16,278 nucleotides of DNA. It comes from Chloroflexi bacterium UBA4733 (GTDB taxonomy: Bacteria > Chloroflexota > UBA4733). Under the pieces are notes generated by a model. It did not search any database. It saw only the letters and a program-made list of their open reading frames with translations, and had not been told where the DNA came from. The DNA lies in assembly GCA_002404055.1 (NCBI GenBank), contig DHIZ01000260.1, forward strand, positions 1-16,278, read 5' to 3'. A program made the translations under genes and the position numbers. This document shows positions 8,675 to 14,984 of the stretch, one piece after another. Numbering within the stretch: the first letter of the stretch is position 1; each line of letters begins with the position of its first letter.

Positions 8675-9706
8675 CTACGCCAGCGGAATGACCATGTTCC
8701 AGGAGCGGCGCATCGAATTGCGGTCACCGCGACCGGGTTCGACGGGACCATCCCCGGTCGCCATAAAGAGGTGAGTAGGTCGGTCGCCATCGAGCAGGAG
8801 TTGGGGGCGTTCGACCCGCGGCTGCCTGCTGATATGGCCGTCTTCCCAACGCACCGTCCGCCCGCAAGCCAGGTCCGGTGTCGACCACTGCCAGGTGCGG
8901 GCATCGGCAGAGCGGGCGTGGGCGATGGCGTGCTGCTCGCCGGCGACGGCCCCACTCGGGTCATGCAACAGCATCTCGTACCCGCCGTCACCTCGCCAGA
9001 TGAAAGGGTCCTCCACCTGACCGGCCAGCGCTTCGGGAAAGATCGGCTCATCCTGCACGCGCTCATAGGGGGCGTCGTAGCGCGCGGCCCGCGTGAGGCC
9101 GTGGCGCATCAGGTCTTGCTTGCTGTCGCGCGCCTTATAGACGAGCAGAACGCTGCCGTCCGCTTCCACCAGTGGCGCCGGGTTGGCGGTGAAAAGGTCG
9201 TCCCATTTGCCCGGCCGGGGCTGAATGATCGGTTCGTCCCGGCGGGTCCACGGACCAGCCAGCGATGGCGCCGTGGCGAGGCCGATGCGCTGGTTGTTGC
9301 GCGCTTGCCGCACGCACGGCGCCGACGACGATTCCTGCCGAGCCGCCGTCGGCGTTGGGCAGTCATAGGTCGTGCCGATGTAGTAGAGGAGATAGGTATT
9401 GCCCGAGCGGTGGATGGTCGGGTTGTGCGTCATCCGGCCATCCCAGGAGGCGCCGCCGCGAGCCGGCAGCACCACCTCCGCGAACGTATACGGCCCTTCA
9501 GGCGTCGGTGAGGTAGCGCGGACGACCTCCGAGTTGGTGAGCCAGTGCGGGATGAAAGCGAGGCTGCGCGGCCAGCGGGAGGCGAACATGTGGTACCGCC
9601 CATCGTCTCCTTGAATCACGGAACCGCACCAGACCCAGTAATCGTCCATGGCGAAGCCGCCGCCAACGGGAGCCGACAGTAGCCGATCACAAAACATGCT
9701 CGCCAT
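8675..9706 (-). CDS. Beta-propeller glycoside hydrolase-like protein (GH43/GH32-like fold)
   Basis: A 343-residue protein with the repeated blade pattern of five-bladed propeller glycosidases, often labelled GH43-like in environmental genomes. Landmarks are MDDYWVWCGSVIQGDDGRYH (20-39), the WDGRMTHNP segment near 88-96, and VEDPFIW near 231-237. Candidate acidic catalytic or binding residues are D21/D22, D89 and E232/D233. The assignment of roles is inference. No signal peptide is visible. I chose the ATG at 9706 because AAGGAG (9712-9717) precedes it by 5 nt. A longer reading from 9763 adds 19 residues without a ribosome binding site. It lies 29 bp upstream of the sulfatase in the same operon and 90 bp downstream of the Tat lipoprotein gene, so a role in trimming the same imported glycan is likely. 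The exact family and the sugar it cleaves are not established. Confidence 0.75.
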   Translation of the reverse strand: MASMFCDRLLSAPVGGGFAMDDYWVWCGSVIQGDDGRYHMFASRWPRSLAFIPHWLTNSEVVRATSPTPEGPYTFAEVVLPARGGASWDGRMTHNPTIHRSGNTYLLYYIGTTYDCPTPTAARQESSSAPCVRQARNNQRIGLATAPSLAGPWTRRDEPIIQPRPGKWDDLFTANPAPLVEADGSVLLVYKARDSKQDLMRHGLTRAARYDAPYERVQDEPIFPEALAGQVEDPFIWRGDGGYEMLLHDPSGAVAGEQHAIAHARSADARTWQWSTPDLACGRTVRWEDGHISRQPRVERPQLLLDGDRPTHLFMATGDGPVEPGRGDRNSMRRSWNMVIPLA

Positions 9707-9796
9707 GGTGTCTCCTTGTCGCCTTTCAGGCATGCTACCGAAATGCAATACGCTCGCACCCACCTGCCCAGGTCGGCGCTTCTGACGATCCGCGCC

Positions 9797-11443
9797 TCAA
9801 CCGCTGGCCTGCCCTGGCAGCGCCTTGTTCAGGATTGCCTGAATCTGGCTTTGCGCGGTCGTCAACTCCGTCTGAGCCGTCAAATTCCCTTCCAGGACCG
9901 TCGTTGGAATACCCTGGTTGACCGGAAGGATTTGTGCCAGCCCAGGCGAGATGCAGGGAATGCGTTGGCTGTACTGAACCACATCCAGCATCACCTGGCG
10001 GGCCATGGGATCGCCGGGCAGCCACTTCGGACTCTTGATTGCGTCGAGCGTGGTAGGAATCCGGGTGAACTGGTTTTTGAAGGCCAGGCTCTGCTCGGCG
10101 GCGAACGCCCACTCCAGGAAAGCCCACGCCGTATCGGGAGCGGTCGCACCGGTCGGCAGTACCCAGGAATAGCCGCCACGGACACTGGCTCGCTTGCCAC
10201 TCGCGGCAGCAGGGATCCCGGCGACGCCATAGCGAATACCTGGCCAGTGCGTTCGCAGATTCGTGATCGCATTGCCGACTTCGGCCAACATCGCCACCTT
10301 TTGCAGACCGAAGCCCCAGCCGACTTGCGCGGTGGCCGAGCCGGCGTTCTTGCCGGCAGCACTCCAGTAGGAGGTGATGGCGTTCCAGCCACCCTGCACC
10401 TGCGCCTGTTTCACCATCCAGTCCAGCGCGCCGACACCGGCGTCATTGGCGATGGTCACGTGCGTCCCATCGGCACTCAAATAGCTGCCGCCGAGTTCCC
10501 AGAACCACGTCTCCCAGATGCTTGTCCCTACACTGACGTACGTGGGGTTGAAGCCGAGGACCTGGCCATCGCCTCCAGACAGGTTCTTGGTCAGGCGCTG
10601 CATCACCGTACCGAACTGGTCCCAGGTTTGCGGCGGCTGCTCAGGGTCCAATCCCGCAGCATGAAACAGGTCCTTGTTCCAATAGAGGATGCGAGCGTCC
10701 GCGCTCCAGTAAAGTCCGTAGACTTTGCCCTTCCAACGGTTCTCATCCAGCGCGTGGGCGATGAAGTTATCGTTCTGGATGACGGTCGACTTGGCGAGTC
10801 GGTCATCAAGAGGCTGGGCGATGCCCCGGAGTCCCCAACCGGCGACGGTGGCACGACCGGTCCAGAACAGGCCGGGAGGCGTGCCGGCGGAGACGGCGAT
10901 CAGGAGCTTCTGGTCCGCCGAGTTGCCGCCGGTGGGCAGGATCTGCACAGTGACGTTGGTACCCAATTGGGTCTTGCCATAGCTCTCCCAGTTGCCACGC
11001 GACCACTGTCCGGCGCCGGTCCAGGCCATGACCAACAACGTCTCCGGTGCCTTCCCTACCGTAGCGGATGCGGGGACAACAGCGGGAACGGTGGCGCTGC
11101 TTCCTGCCGCGATTGCCGCACTGTTGGTGGTGGCTGCGGCGGCCTGCGCTGCCCGCGCCGTCGACGCCGTGCTGGCCGCCGACGGACTGGGCACGCCGGC
11201 ACCGCTCGCCATCGCGCTCGCAGCGGCCGTCGACGTTGATCCCGTTACTGCCCCGCCGGTCTCGGCACAGGCGGCCATGAGCGTGGACACGGCAAAGCCG
11301 CTCAGGCCACCTCCTGCCATCCGTAGCAAAGTTCGCCGCGATGCCACCGTGCCGCGCGTGGGGCGTGCCACCCCGCTGGGTCCGCTCACCGCTGCTCGGT
11401 GTGCCGCCACGTCCGCATCCCTCACCGATGCCAAACTTGCCAT
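9797..11443 (-). CDS. ABC transporter sugar-binding lipoprotein with Tat signal
   Basis: An extracellular solute-binding protein, 548 residues from the chosen start, of the carbohydrate uptake type. The N-terminus has a clear twin-arginine motif SRRTLLR, a hydrophobic stretch, and a Cys in LMAAC, so it is a Tat-exported lipoprotein. An Ala/Ser/Thr-rich tether follows, then a family 1 binding domain, for example GLYWSADARILYWNKDLFHA and TAPDTAWAFLEWAFAAEQS. The ATG at 11443 follows a GGGGGTGA stretch. An ATG at 11476 would add 11 residues but has no ribosome binding site and overlaps the preceding reading frame. This protein differs clearly from the binding protein at 5676-7187, so the locus carries two distinct capture proteins. 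No permeases are present. Its upstream region holds a 24-nt element (11647-11670) shared with two other gene starts. Confidence 0.88.
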   Translation of the reverse strand: MASLASVRDADVAAHRAAVSGPSGVARPTRGTVASRRTLLRMAGGGLSGFAVSTLMAACAETGGAVTGSTSTAAASAMASGAGVPSPSAASTASTARAAQAAAATTNSAAIAAGSSATVPAVVPASATVGKAPETLLVMAWTGAGQWSRGNWESYGKTQLGTNVTVQILPTGGNSADQKLLIAVSAGTPPGLFWTGRATVAGWGLRGIAQPLDDRLAKSTVIQNDNFIAHALDENRWKGKVYGLYWSADARILYWNKDLFHAAGLDPEQPPQTWDQFGTVMQRLTKNLSGGDGQVLGFNPTYVSVGTSIWETWFWELGGSYLSADGTHVTIANDAGVGALDWMVKQAQVQGGWNAITSYWSAAGKNAGSATAQVGWGFGLQKVAMLAEVGNAITNLRTHWPGIRYGVAGIPAAASGKRASVRGGYSWVLPTGATAPDTAWAFLEWAFAAEQSLAFKNQFTRIPTTLDAIKSPKWLPGDPMARQVMLDVVQYSQRIPCISPGLAQILPVNQGIPTTVLEGNLTAQTELTTAQSQIQAILNKALPGQASG

Positions 11444-11462
11444 GCTCACCCCCAACGCATCC

Positions 11463-12350
11463 TCACAGCGTGCCATTCAGACTGAGCGCTCGGCCACCGC
11501 TCGCTCGGTCGACTGAACGAAGCAGTTGGCCAGAATATTGGCCGTGACAACTCGGTGGCGTCTTCCAGGCAGCGAGCATCGGCCTCTCCAACCCGCACCG
11601 ACAGCGCCCGGGTTTAGGCCCGATACCGCCGAACAGGGATCGTTCGGTGGAAATGGTATCATGGAATCGAGACCAAATGTAGACATACGGCGGCATCTTG
11701 CCGGCGCACTGGTCGTAGAGGGCGCACCAGTTCGTCTGGTTACAGGGCTGGTGCGCCAGGTAGGCGGTCACATCTCGCGCTTGCAAGCCGGAGAAGCCGA
11801 AGCCGATGCCGCCGGCCGCGTCCTGCTGGGCGATCTGCGCGGCCGGCGGGTCGTTGGAATAGTCGTTGAACGAGACCAGCAGTTGCTTGGAGGAGTGCAG
11901 CGAGCCGGCGAAGGCGATCATCTGCTGCACGTAGGCCGGCCAGTGCGACTGGTAGCCGATCGCGTTCCACCTGGCCAGGCAAGGGGCGTTGCGCACGCCG
12001 ACCACCAGGGTCTGGGCGCCCGAGCCCACGCCGACGTGGATGTAGCCGACACTGGGATTGGCGGCATAGTGCCGGACCACGGCGGCCACGTAGGTCTGCC
12101 AGTTGCTGACATAGGCGGCTTGCCAGTAGACCGGCGCGATGTCTACGCCGCACGTCACCGTTTGGAGCTGCGGCTGCAGCCAGGCTGGCACCGCTTGAAG
12201 CACCTGCCCCTGATAGCCTGTGCCGTCCAGCAGCAGGTTGACGATCTTGCCGGCCGGCACCCATGGTGCGATCAACTGGTCGATCACGCTCCAGTTGTAG
12301 CGGGGATTCGTGCCGGGGCCGTTATCGACCCGGTTCCAGTTCACAAACAC
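11463..12350 (-). pseudogene. Glycoside hydrolase-like domain, frameshifted from its N-terminus and cut at the 3' end
   Basis: This minus-strand frame encodes the body of a barrel-type glycosidase-like protein: VFVNWNRVDNGPGTNP, WSVIDQLIAPW, GKIVNLLLDGTGYQG and HWPAYVQQMIAFAGSLHSSK. The apparent start at 12350 is a GTG inside the domain. Convincing sequence in this frame (HPIQQYLVHNPLVCGG) continues upstream to about base 12400 and joins the lipoprotein piece only through a frameshift. Family-like sequence stops at about PPYVYIWS (near base 11672). After that the frame runs through a 24-nt promoter-like element and non-family sequence to a stop at 11463. Members I recall continue for about 50 further residues, so the 3' end looks lost. 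The segment GYIHVGVGSGAQ lies where a catalytic Glu might be expected but shows none. That is from memory and is tentative. Probably inactive. Confidence 0.65.
11647..11670. promoter_or_regulatory. Shared 24-nt element, copy 3 (upstream of Tat lipoprotein gene)
   Basis: On the plus strand the core reads TGGTATCATGGAA. It differs from the copy at 14876-14899 by one base in 24. Read on the minus strand the core gives TGATACCAT, an extended -10-like motif pointing to the binding-protein gene, whose ATG lies 209 nt away. Read on the plus strand (TGGTATCAT) it points at no gene. It sits exactly where the glycosidase-like sequence of the neighbouring broken gene ends. Confidence 0.5.
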
Positions 12351-12736
12351 CGTGCCGCCGCAGACCAGGGGATTGTGGACCAGGTATTGCTGGATGGGAT
12401 GCTCGGTCCCAACTGGGACTGGGCCAGCGGCAGGGCGCCGGAGAGCACAAACAGCCCGTGCGGCGCGCTCGGCTCAGCGACCAGCGTGTCGGCAGGGCTG
12501 CCATTCGGCGCCGTGCAGGCCGGCGTGCTGACTCTCTGCTCCGACGACGCCCTGGCGAGCTTCGACGCGCTGGTGGAACTCGAGGCGCTGGCAGAAAGTG
12601 TGGCGCTGGCCGAACTCGACGCGACGGTGGCAATCGCCGTGCTGCCGGAATCGCAGGCCGTCAGGAGCAGCAGCGTGAGGACAGCGAGCGTGAGCGACCG
12701 GCGGTGGCCCGCCAGCGTTTCACTGGTCCCAGGCAT
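12341..12736 (-). pseudogene. Lipoprotein N-terminal piece of the frameshifted glycoside hydrolase-like gene
   Basis: This piece encodes a lipoprotein signal (LTLAVLTLLLLTAC, Cys at residue 28 from the chosen start), then a Ser/Ala-rich tether and the opening of the enzyme domain (APHGLFVLSGALPLAQ). After about base 12420 the frame turns into unrelated sequence and stops at 12341, while the neighbouring frame continues the domain. The two pieces are therefore one gene. The ATG at 12736 is preferred. The frame is open to an ATG at 12826, but that codon lies inside the 24-nt promoter-like element and would place a charged 30-residue leader before the signal peptide. The intact product would have been a membrane-tethered extracellular enzyme of roughly 440 residues, heading the minus-strand cluster. 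Confidence 0.7.
12406..12419. other. Perfect short hairpin at the frameshift site
   Basis: GTCCCA and TGGGAC form a perfect 6-bp stem around a 2-nt loop, exactly where the coding frame of the lipoprotein glycosidase changes. Such a stem can promote polymerase slippage or a sequencing indel. No slippery heptamer was seen nearby. Confidence 0.45.
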
Positions 12737-12816
12737 GCCTGTTCCGTTCCAGCGTGGGGAATGTTGCGCCACTCGTTGAGCAGCGTCGCGGCGCAGGCGC
12801 GAGCGGCGTGATGACC

Positions 12817-12840
12817 TCGGTTCCATGATAACATTTTCAT
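12817..12840. promoter_or_regulatory. Shared 24-nt element, copy 1 (divergent promoter or operator)
   Basis: This copy lies in the 139-bp gap between the minus-strand lipoprotein glycosidase gene (ATG 12736) and the plus-strand hydrolase (ATG 12876). It matches the copy at 14876-14899 at 21 of 24 positions. The minus strand carries TGTTATCAT (12833 to 12825), an extended -10 with five of six hexamer matches, 88 nt from the lipoprotein start. The plus strand carries TGATAACAT (12826-12834), with a 41-nt gap to the hydrolase start. No good -35 hexamer was found on either side. Confidence 0.55.
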
Positions 12841-12875
12841 AGCATTCTTGCTGCTAGCAGACTGGTAGGTTTTGC

Positions 12876-13916
12876 ATGCGCCAACCACCGCCGTCCCTCC
12901 ACGACCTCGACGCCCTCTTTGCGCCCCCCACTGCTGAGGAGATCGCCGAAGCCTGGGCGTCGCTGGCCACAGACTTCGGCGCCGGTCCGCTCGAGCTCCT
13001 GGGCGAGCCGATCCAGGAAGACGGCGTGACGGCCCAGTTCTTCCACTACGCCAGCGCCGGCCTCAAGGTCTACGGCGCGCTCTACCGGCCAAGCGACACT
13101 GCCGCCGGCCCCTATCCCTTGCTGCTGGCCAATCACGGCGGGGGCGGCGGCCTGGGACCGTTGCGCGCGACCCCGGCGCCTGGCGCTGATGGGACGTCGC
13201 CACCCACCAGGCGCCGGCCTTTCCCGACCTGGTGTTGGGAACTCGCCCAGGCCGGCTATGTCGTGCTGGCCTCTGCCTACCGCGGCGAGCCATCGCCCGT
13301 GGGGATGTCGGAAGGCAGACTCGAGCTGCGCAAGGGCGAGGTCGACGATGTGCTGCAGCTCCTGGCCTGCGGCGAGGCGCTGCCCTATGTGGATGGCGGG
13401 CGCATCGGCATGTGGGGCAACTCCCACGGCGCCGTGATCACCGCCCTGGCCGTGCAGCGCTCGCCGGAGCTGCGGGCCGGGCTCTGCTTCTACCCGGCGA
13501 TCGACGTTATCTTTCGTGGACCCGCCCCCAATCGCAGCACCCGGCAGTACCTGGAAGCGCTGCTCAGCGGCCAGACGCCGCAGCGCATGATCACGCACGG
13601 CATCTTCCAGCCGTGGCTGGAGGGACGCCGCACGCTGCGCCAGACGCGGCAGGAGATGATCGTTCGCACGGCGCATCTGTTCGCTGACCGCACGCAGTGC
13701 CCGGTCTTCGTAGTCTGCGGCGACGCCGACCCCCTCTGTGACCAGGCGGTCACGCTCGACATCGCCCTGGCCCGTGCCCACAAGGAGCACGAGTTCCGCA
13801 TCTTCCCGAAGGAAGACCACGGCTTCAATCACAATGGCTCGCCCGAAGCAACCGCCGAGGCATGGGGGCTGACGCTGGATTTCTTTGCTCGCCGCCTGCA
13901 CAGGGGAGTCTCGTAG
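12876..13916 (+). CDS. Alpha/beta hydrolase, dienelactone hydrolase / prolyl oligopeptidase type (paralogue A)
   Basis: A 346-residue alpha/beta hydrolase that should act on an ester or related bond. Landmarks are the oxyanion-hole segment NHGGGGG (86-92), the nucleophile elbow GNSHG with S183, the acid candidate D285 in CGDADPL, and the His in EDHGF (H315). The N-terminal 80 residues (DLDALFAPPTAEEIAEAW) form a helical and strand extension that recurs in the paralogue at 14985-16037. No signal peptide is present. The ATG at 12876 follows GGTAGG at 12864-12869 with 6 nt between. The gene is divergent from the lipoprotein glycosidase and shares the 24-nt element in the gap. A carbohydrate esterase role would fit the locus but is only inference. 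Confidence 0.85.
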   Translation: MRQPPPSLHDLDALFAPPTAEEIAEAWASLATDFGAGPLELLGEPIQEDGVTAQFFHYASAGLKVYGALYRPSDTAAGPYPLLLANHGGGGGLGPLRATPAPGADGTSPPTRRRPFPTWCWELAQAGYVVLASAYRGEPSPVGMSEGRLELRKGEVDDVLQLLACGEALPYVDGGRIGMWGNSHGAVITALAVQRSPELRAGLCFYPAIDVIFRGPAPNRSTRQYLEALLSGQTPQRMITHGIFQPWLEGRRTLRQTRQEMIVRTAHLFADRTQCPVFVVCGDADPLCDQAVTLDIALARAHKEHEFRIFPKEDHGFNHNGSPEATAEAWGLTLDFFARRLHRGVS

Positions 13917-13989
13917 CAAACCAGGCTTCAAGAAGCGGTCGTGTCCATGCACGTTGCGGTGCATCCGGCAAGTCTGGCGCAGTTCGTCA

Positions 13990-14110
13990 GTGTGCGGCCA
14001 GCGACTAAAGTCGCGCCTAATGCCAGCGAAGCCCGCCTGCGCGGGCTAGGAACGAGTCCGCGCAGGCGGACTTTTCCTTGTGTAGCCGCGACTTTAGTCG
14101 CCAGGCGTGC
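13990..14110. repeat. Nested palindromic intergenic repeat
   Basis: The outer stem is formed by GCGACTAAAGTCGC (14001-14014) and GCGACTTTAGTCGC (14088-14101), perfect inverted copies and each itself a hairpin. Inside lie two more palindromes, GCCCGCCTGCGCGGGC (14031-14046) and GTCCGCGCAGGCGGAC (14056-14071), which are also near-perfect inverses of each other. The whole could fold into a cruciform or cloverleaf. It sits between the convergent ends of the hydrolase (13916) and the esterase-like gene (14183). The pattern resembles a dispersed intergenic palindrome family that I associate with Chloroflexota, from memory. Only one copy is in the window. Confidence 0.7.
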
Positions 14111-14182
14111 GTTGGCAACATGCACCGAAGTTCGTAGATGCACCACTCAAGCCGACCCCGCCTTCGCCGCACGACCATTCTC

Positions 14183-14851
14183 CTACACGGTCTCCAGGAG
14201 CAGCGCGGTCAGCTCGCGTGGCGCTTGCGTATGCGCCCCGTGACCGGCGGCCAGTTCCCGATAGCGCCAGCCGGGCTCACCTTGCAGCCGCTCGACGATG
14301 TGGTCAAGGATGGTCGACCGCGGGTTCGTGCAACGAATAAATGTGCGCGGCACGCGCGACGCGGCGGCGTTGGTGAGCCGGATCGGCTGCAAGTACGTCT
14401 GCAGCGGCTGGGCGGCTGCCCGTGGTCCGGCGTTCTTGCCGGGGGGAATGCGCCAGCCATCGCCTTGCGCGCGCGCCGTTGCCAGCCAGTTCTCGCGCGC
14501 CTGGGGGAAGAGATCGGCCACGGCCTCCCCATCCCTGGGCACCATGGCGTCGACGTAGACCACGTGGGCCAGCCGCTCGGGCACACGATCGGCGACGCCG
14601 GTGATGACCATGCCGCCGTAGCTGCCCCCCACCAGCACGGCCTGCTGGAGGTCCTCGTAGATGAGGACGTTGACGACATCCTGGATGTGCGTGTCCAGGT
14701 TGATATCCGGGTGGGCAAGGTGTACCCGCTCGCCGAGTCCGGTCAGCGTGGTGGCAACAAGCTCGTGGCCGGCCGCGCGGAGCAACGCCCGCATCTGGGC
14801 CCAGCCCCATGCCCCGCCGTGACTGCCGGAAACCGTGACGAACACCGCCAT
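14183..14851 (-). CDS. Small alpha/beta hydrolase (esterase-like)
   Basis: A 222-residue single-domain alpha/beta hydrolase. Landmarks are SGSHGGAWGW (8-17, oxyanion region), LTGLGERVHL (36-45), the nucleophile elbow GGSYGG with S77, and the His in AAGHGAHT (H204). The pattern matches small bacterial esterases annotated as salicylate-esterase-like or methylesterase-like. The substrate is unknown. AGGAGGT at about 14858-14864 precedes the ATG by about 6 nt, a strong start. No signal peptide is visible. The gene is divergent from paralogue B and shares the 24-nt element 25 nt upstream of its ATG, the same arrangement as the lipoprotein glycosidase / paralogue A pair. The acid residue of the triad is not obvious. 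Confidence 0.82.
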   Translation of the reverse strand: MAVFVTVSGSHGGAWGWAQMRALLRAAGHELVATTLTGLGERVHLAHPDINLDTHIQDVVNVLIYEDLQQAVLVGGSYGGMVITGVADRVPERLAHVVYVDAMVPRDGEAVADLFPQARENWLATARAQGDGWRIPPGKNAGPRAAAQPLQTYLQPIRLTNAAASRVPRTFIRCTNPRSTILDHIVERLQGEPGWRYRELAAGHGAHTQAPRELTALLLETV

Positions 14852-14875
14852 CGTACTACCTCCTGTCTGCGCGCC

Positions 14876-14899
14876 GTGGAAATGGTATCATGGAACCGA
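14876..14899. promoter_or_regulatory. Shared 24-nt element, copy 2 (divergent promoter or operator)
   Basis: This copy lies between the divergent esterase-like gene (ATG 14851) and hydrolase paralogue B (ATG 14985 or 14988). On the plus strand TGGTATCAT (14883-14891) is an extended -10 with five of six hexamer matches. On the minus strand TGATACCAT (14890 to 14882) is a weaker extended -10 placed 30 nt from the esterase start. The two overlap almost completely, as expected for a symmetrical bidirectional promoter, or for an operator covering one. Confidence 0.55.
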
Positions 14900-14984
14900 A
14901 CACATGACCGGAGTGCCATCGGGCGGCTGCTGGACTGTGGCACAGCAGAAGAAGCGCGAAAAACGGGTTACCGGTGAAGGAGGG

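Noticed and set aside
9716..11239. A 507-codon plus-strand open frame opposite the Tat lipoprotein
   Set aside because: No start signal and no recognisable domain. The opposite strand has a signal peptide, tether and binding domain.
11647..11670. The shared element as a conserved protein-coding segment (it reads RFHDTIS on the minus strand at copies 2 and 3)
   Set aside because: The shared residues simply follow from shared DNA. Surrounding protein sequences are unrelated and two copies are clearly intergenic.
12406..12419. Programmed ribosomal frameshifting at the glycosidase break
   Set aside because: The hairpin lies at the switch rather than several bases after a slippery heptamer, and the gene also seems to lack its 3' end, which fits decay or sequencing error better.
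11526..12779. A 417-codon plus-strand open frame opposite the broken glycosidase gene
   Set aside because: The minus strand reads as a lipoprotein and enzyme domain once one frameshift is allowed. The plus-strand product has no recognisable features.
12736..12826. An upstream ATG (12826) as the start of the lipoprotein
   Set aside because: The codon lies inside the 24-nt element and would put about 30 Arg-rich residues before the signal peptide. The ATG at 12736 gives a normal lipoprotein leader.
13921..14182. A CRISPR array in the palindrome-rich gap
   Set aside because: The repeats are inverted and nested, with no regular direct repeats or spacers and no cas genes nearby.
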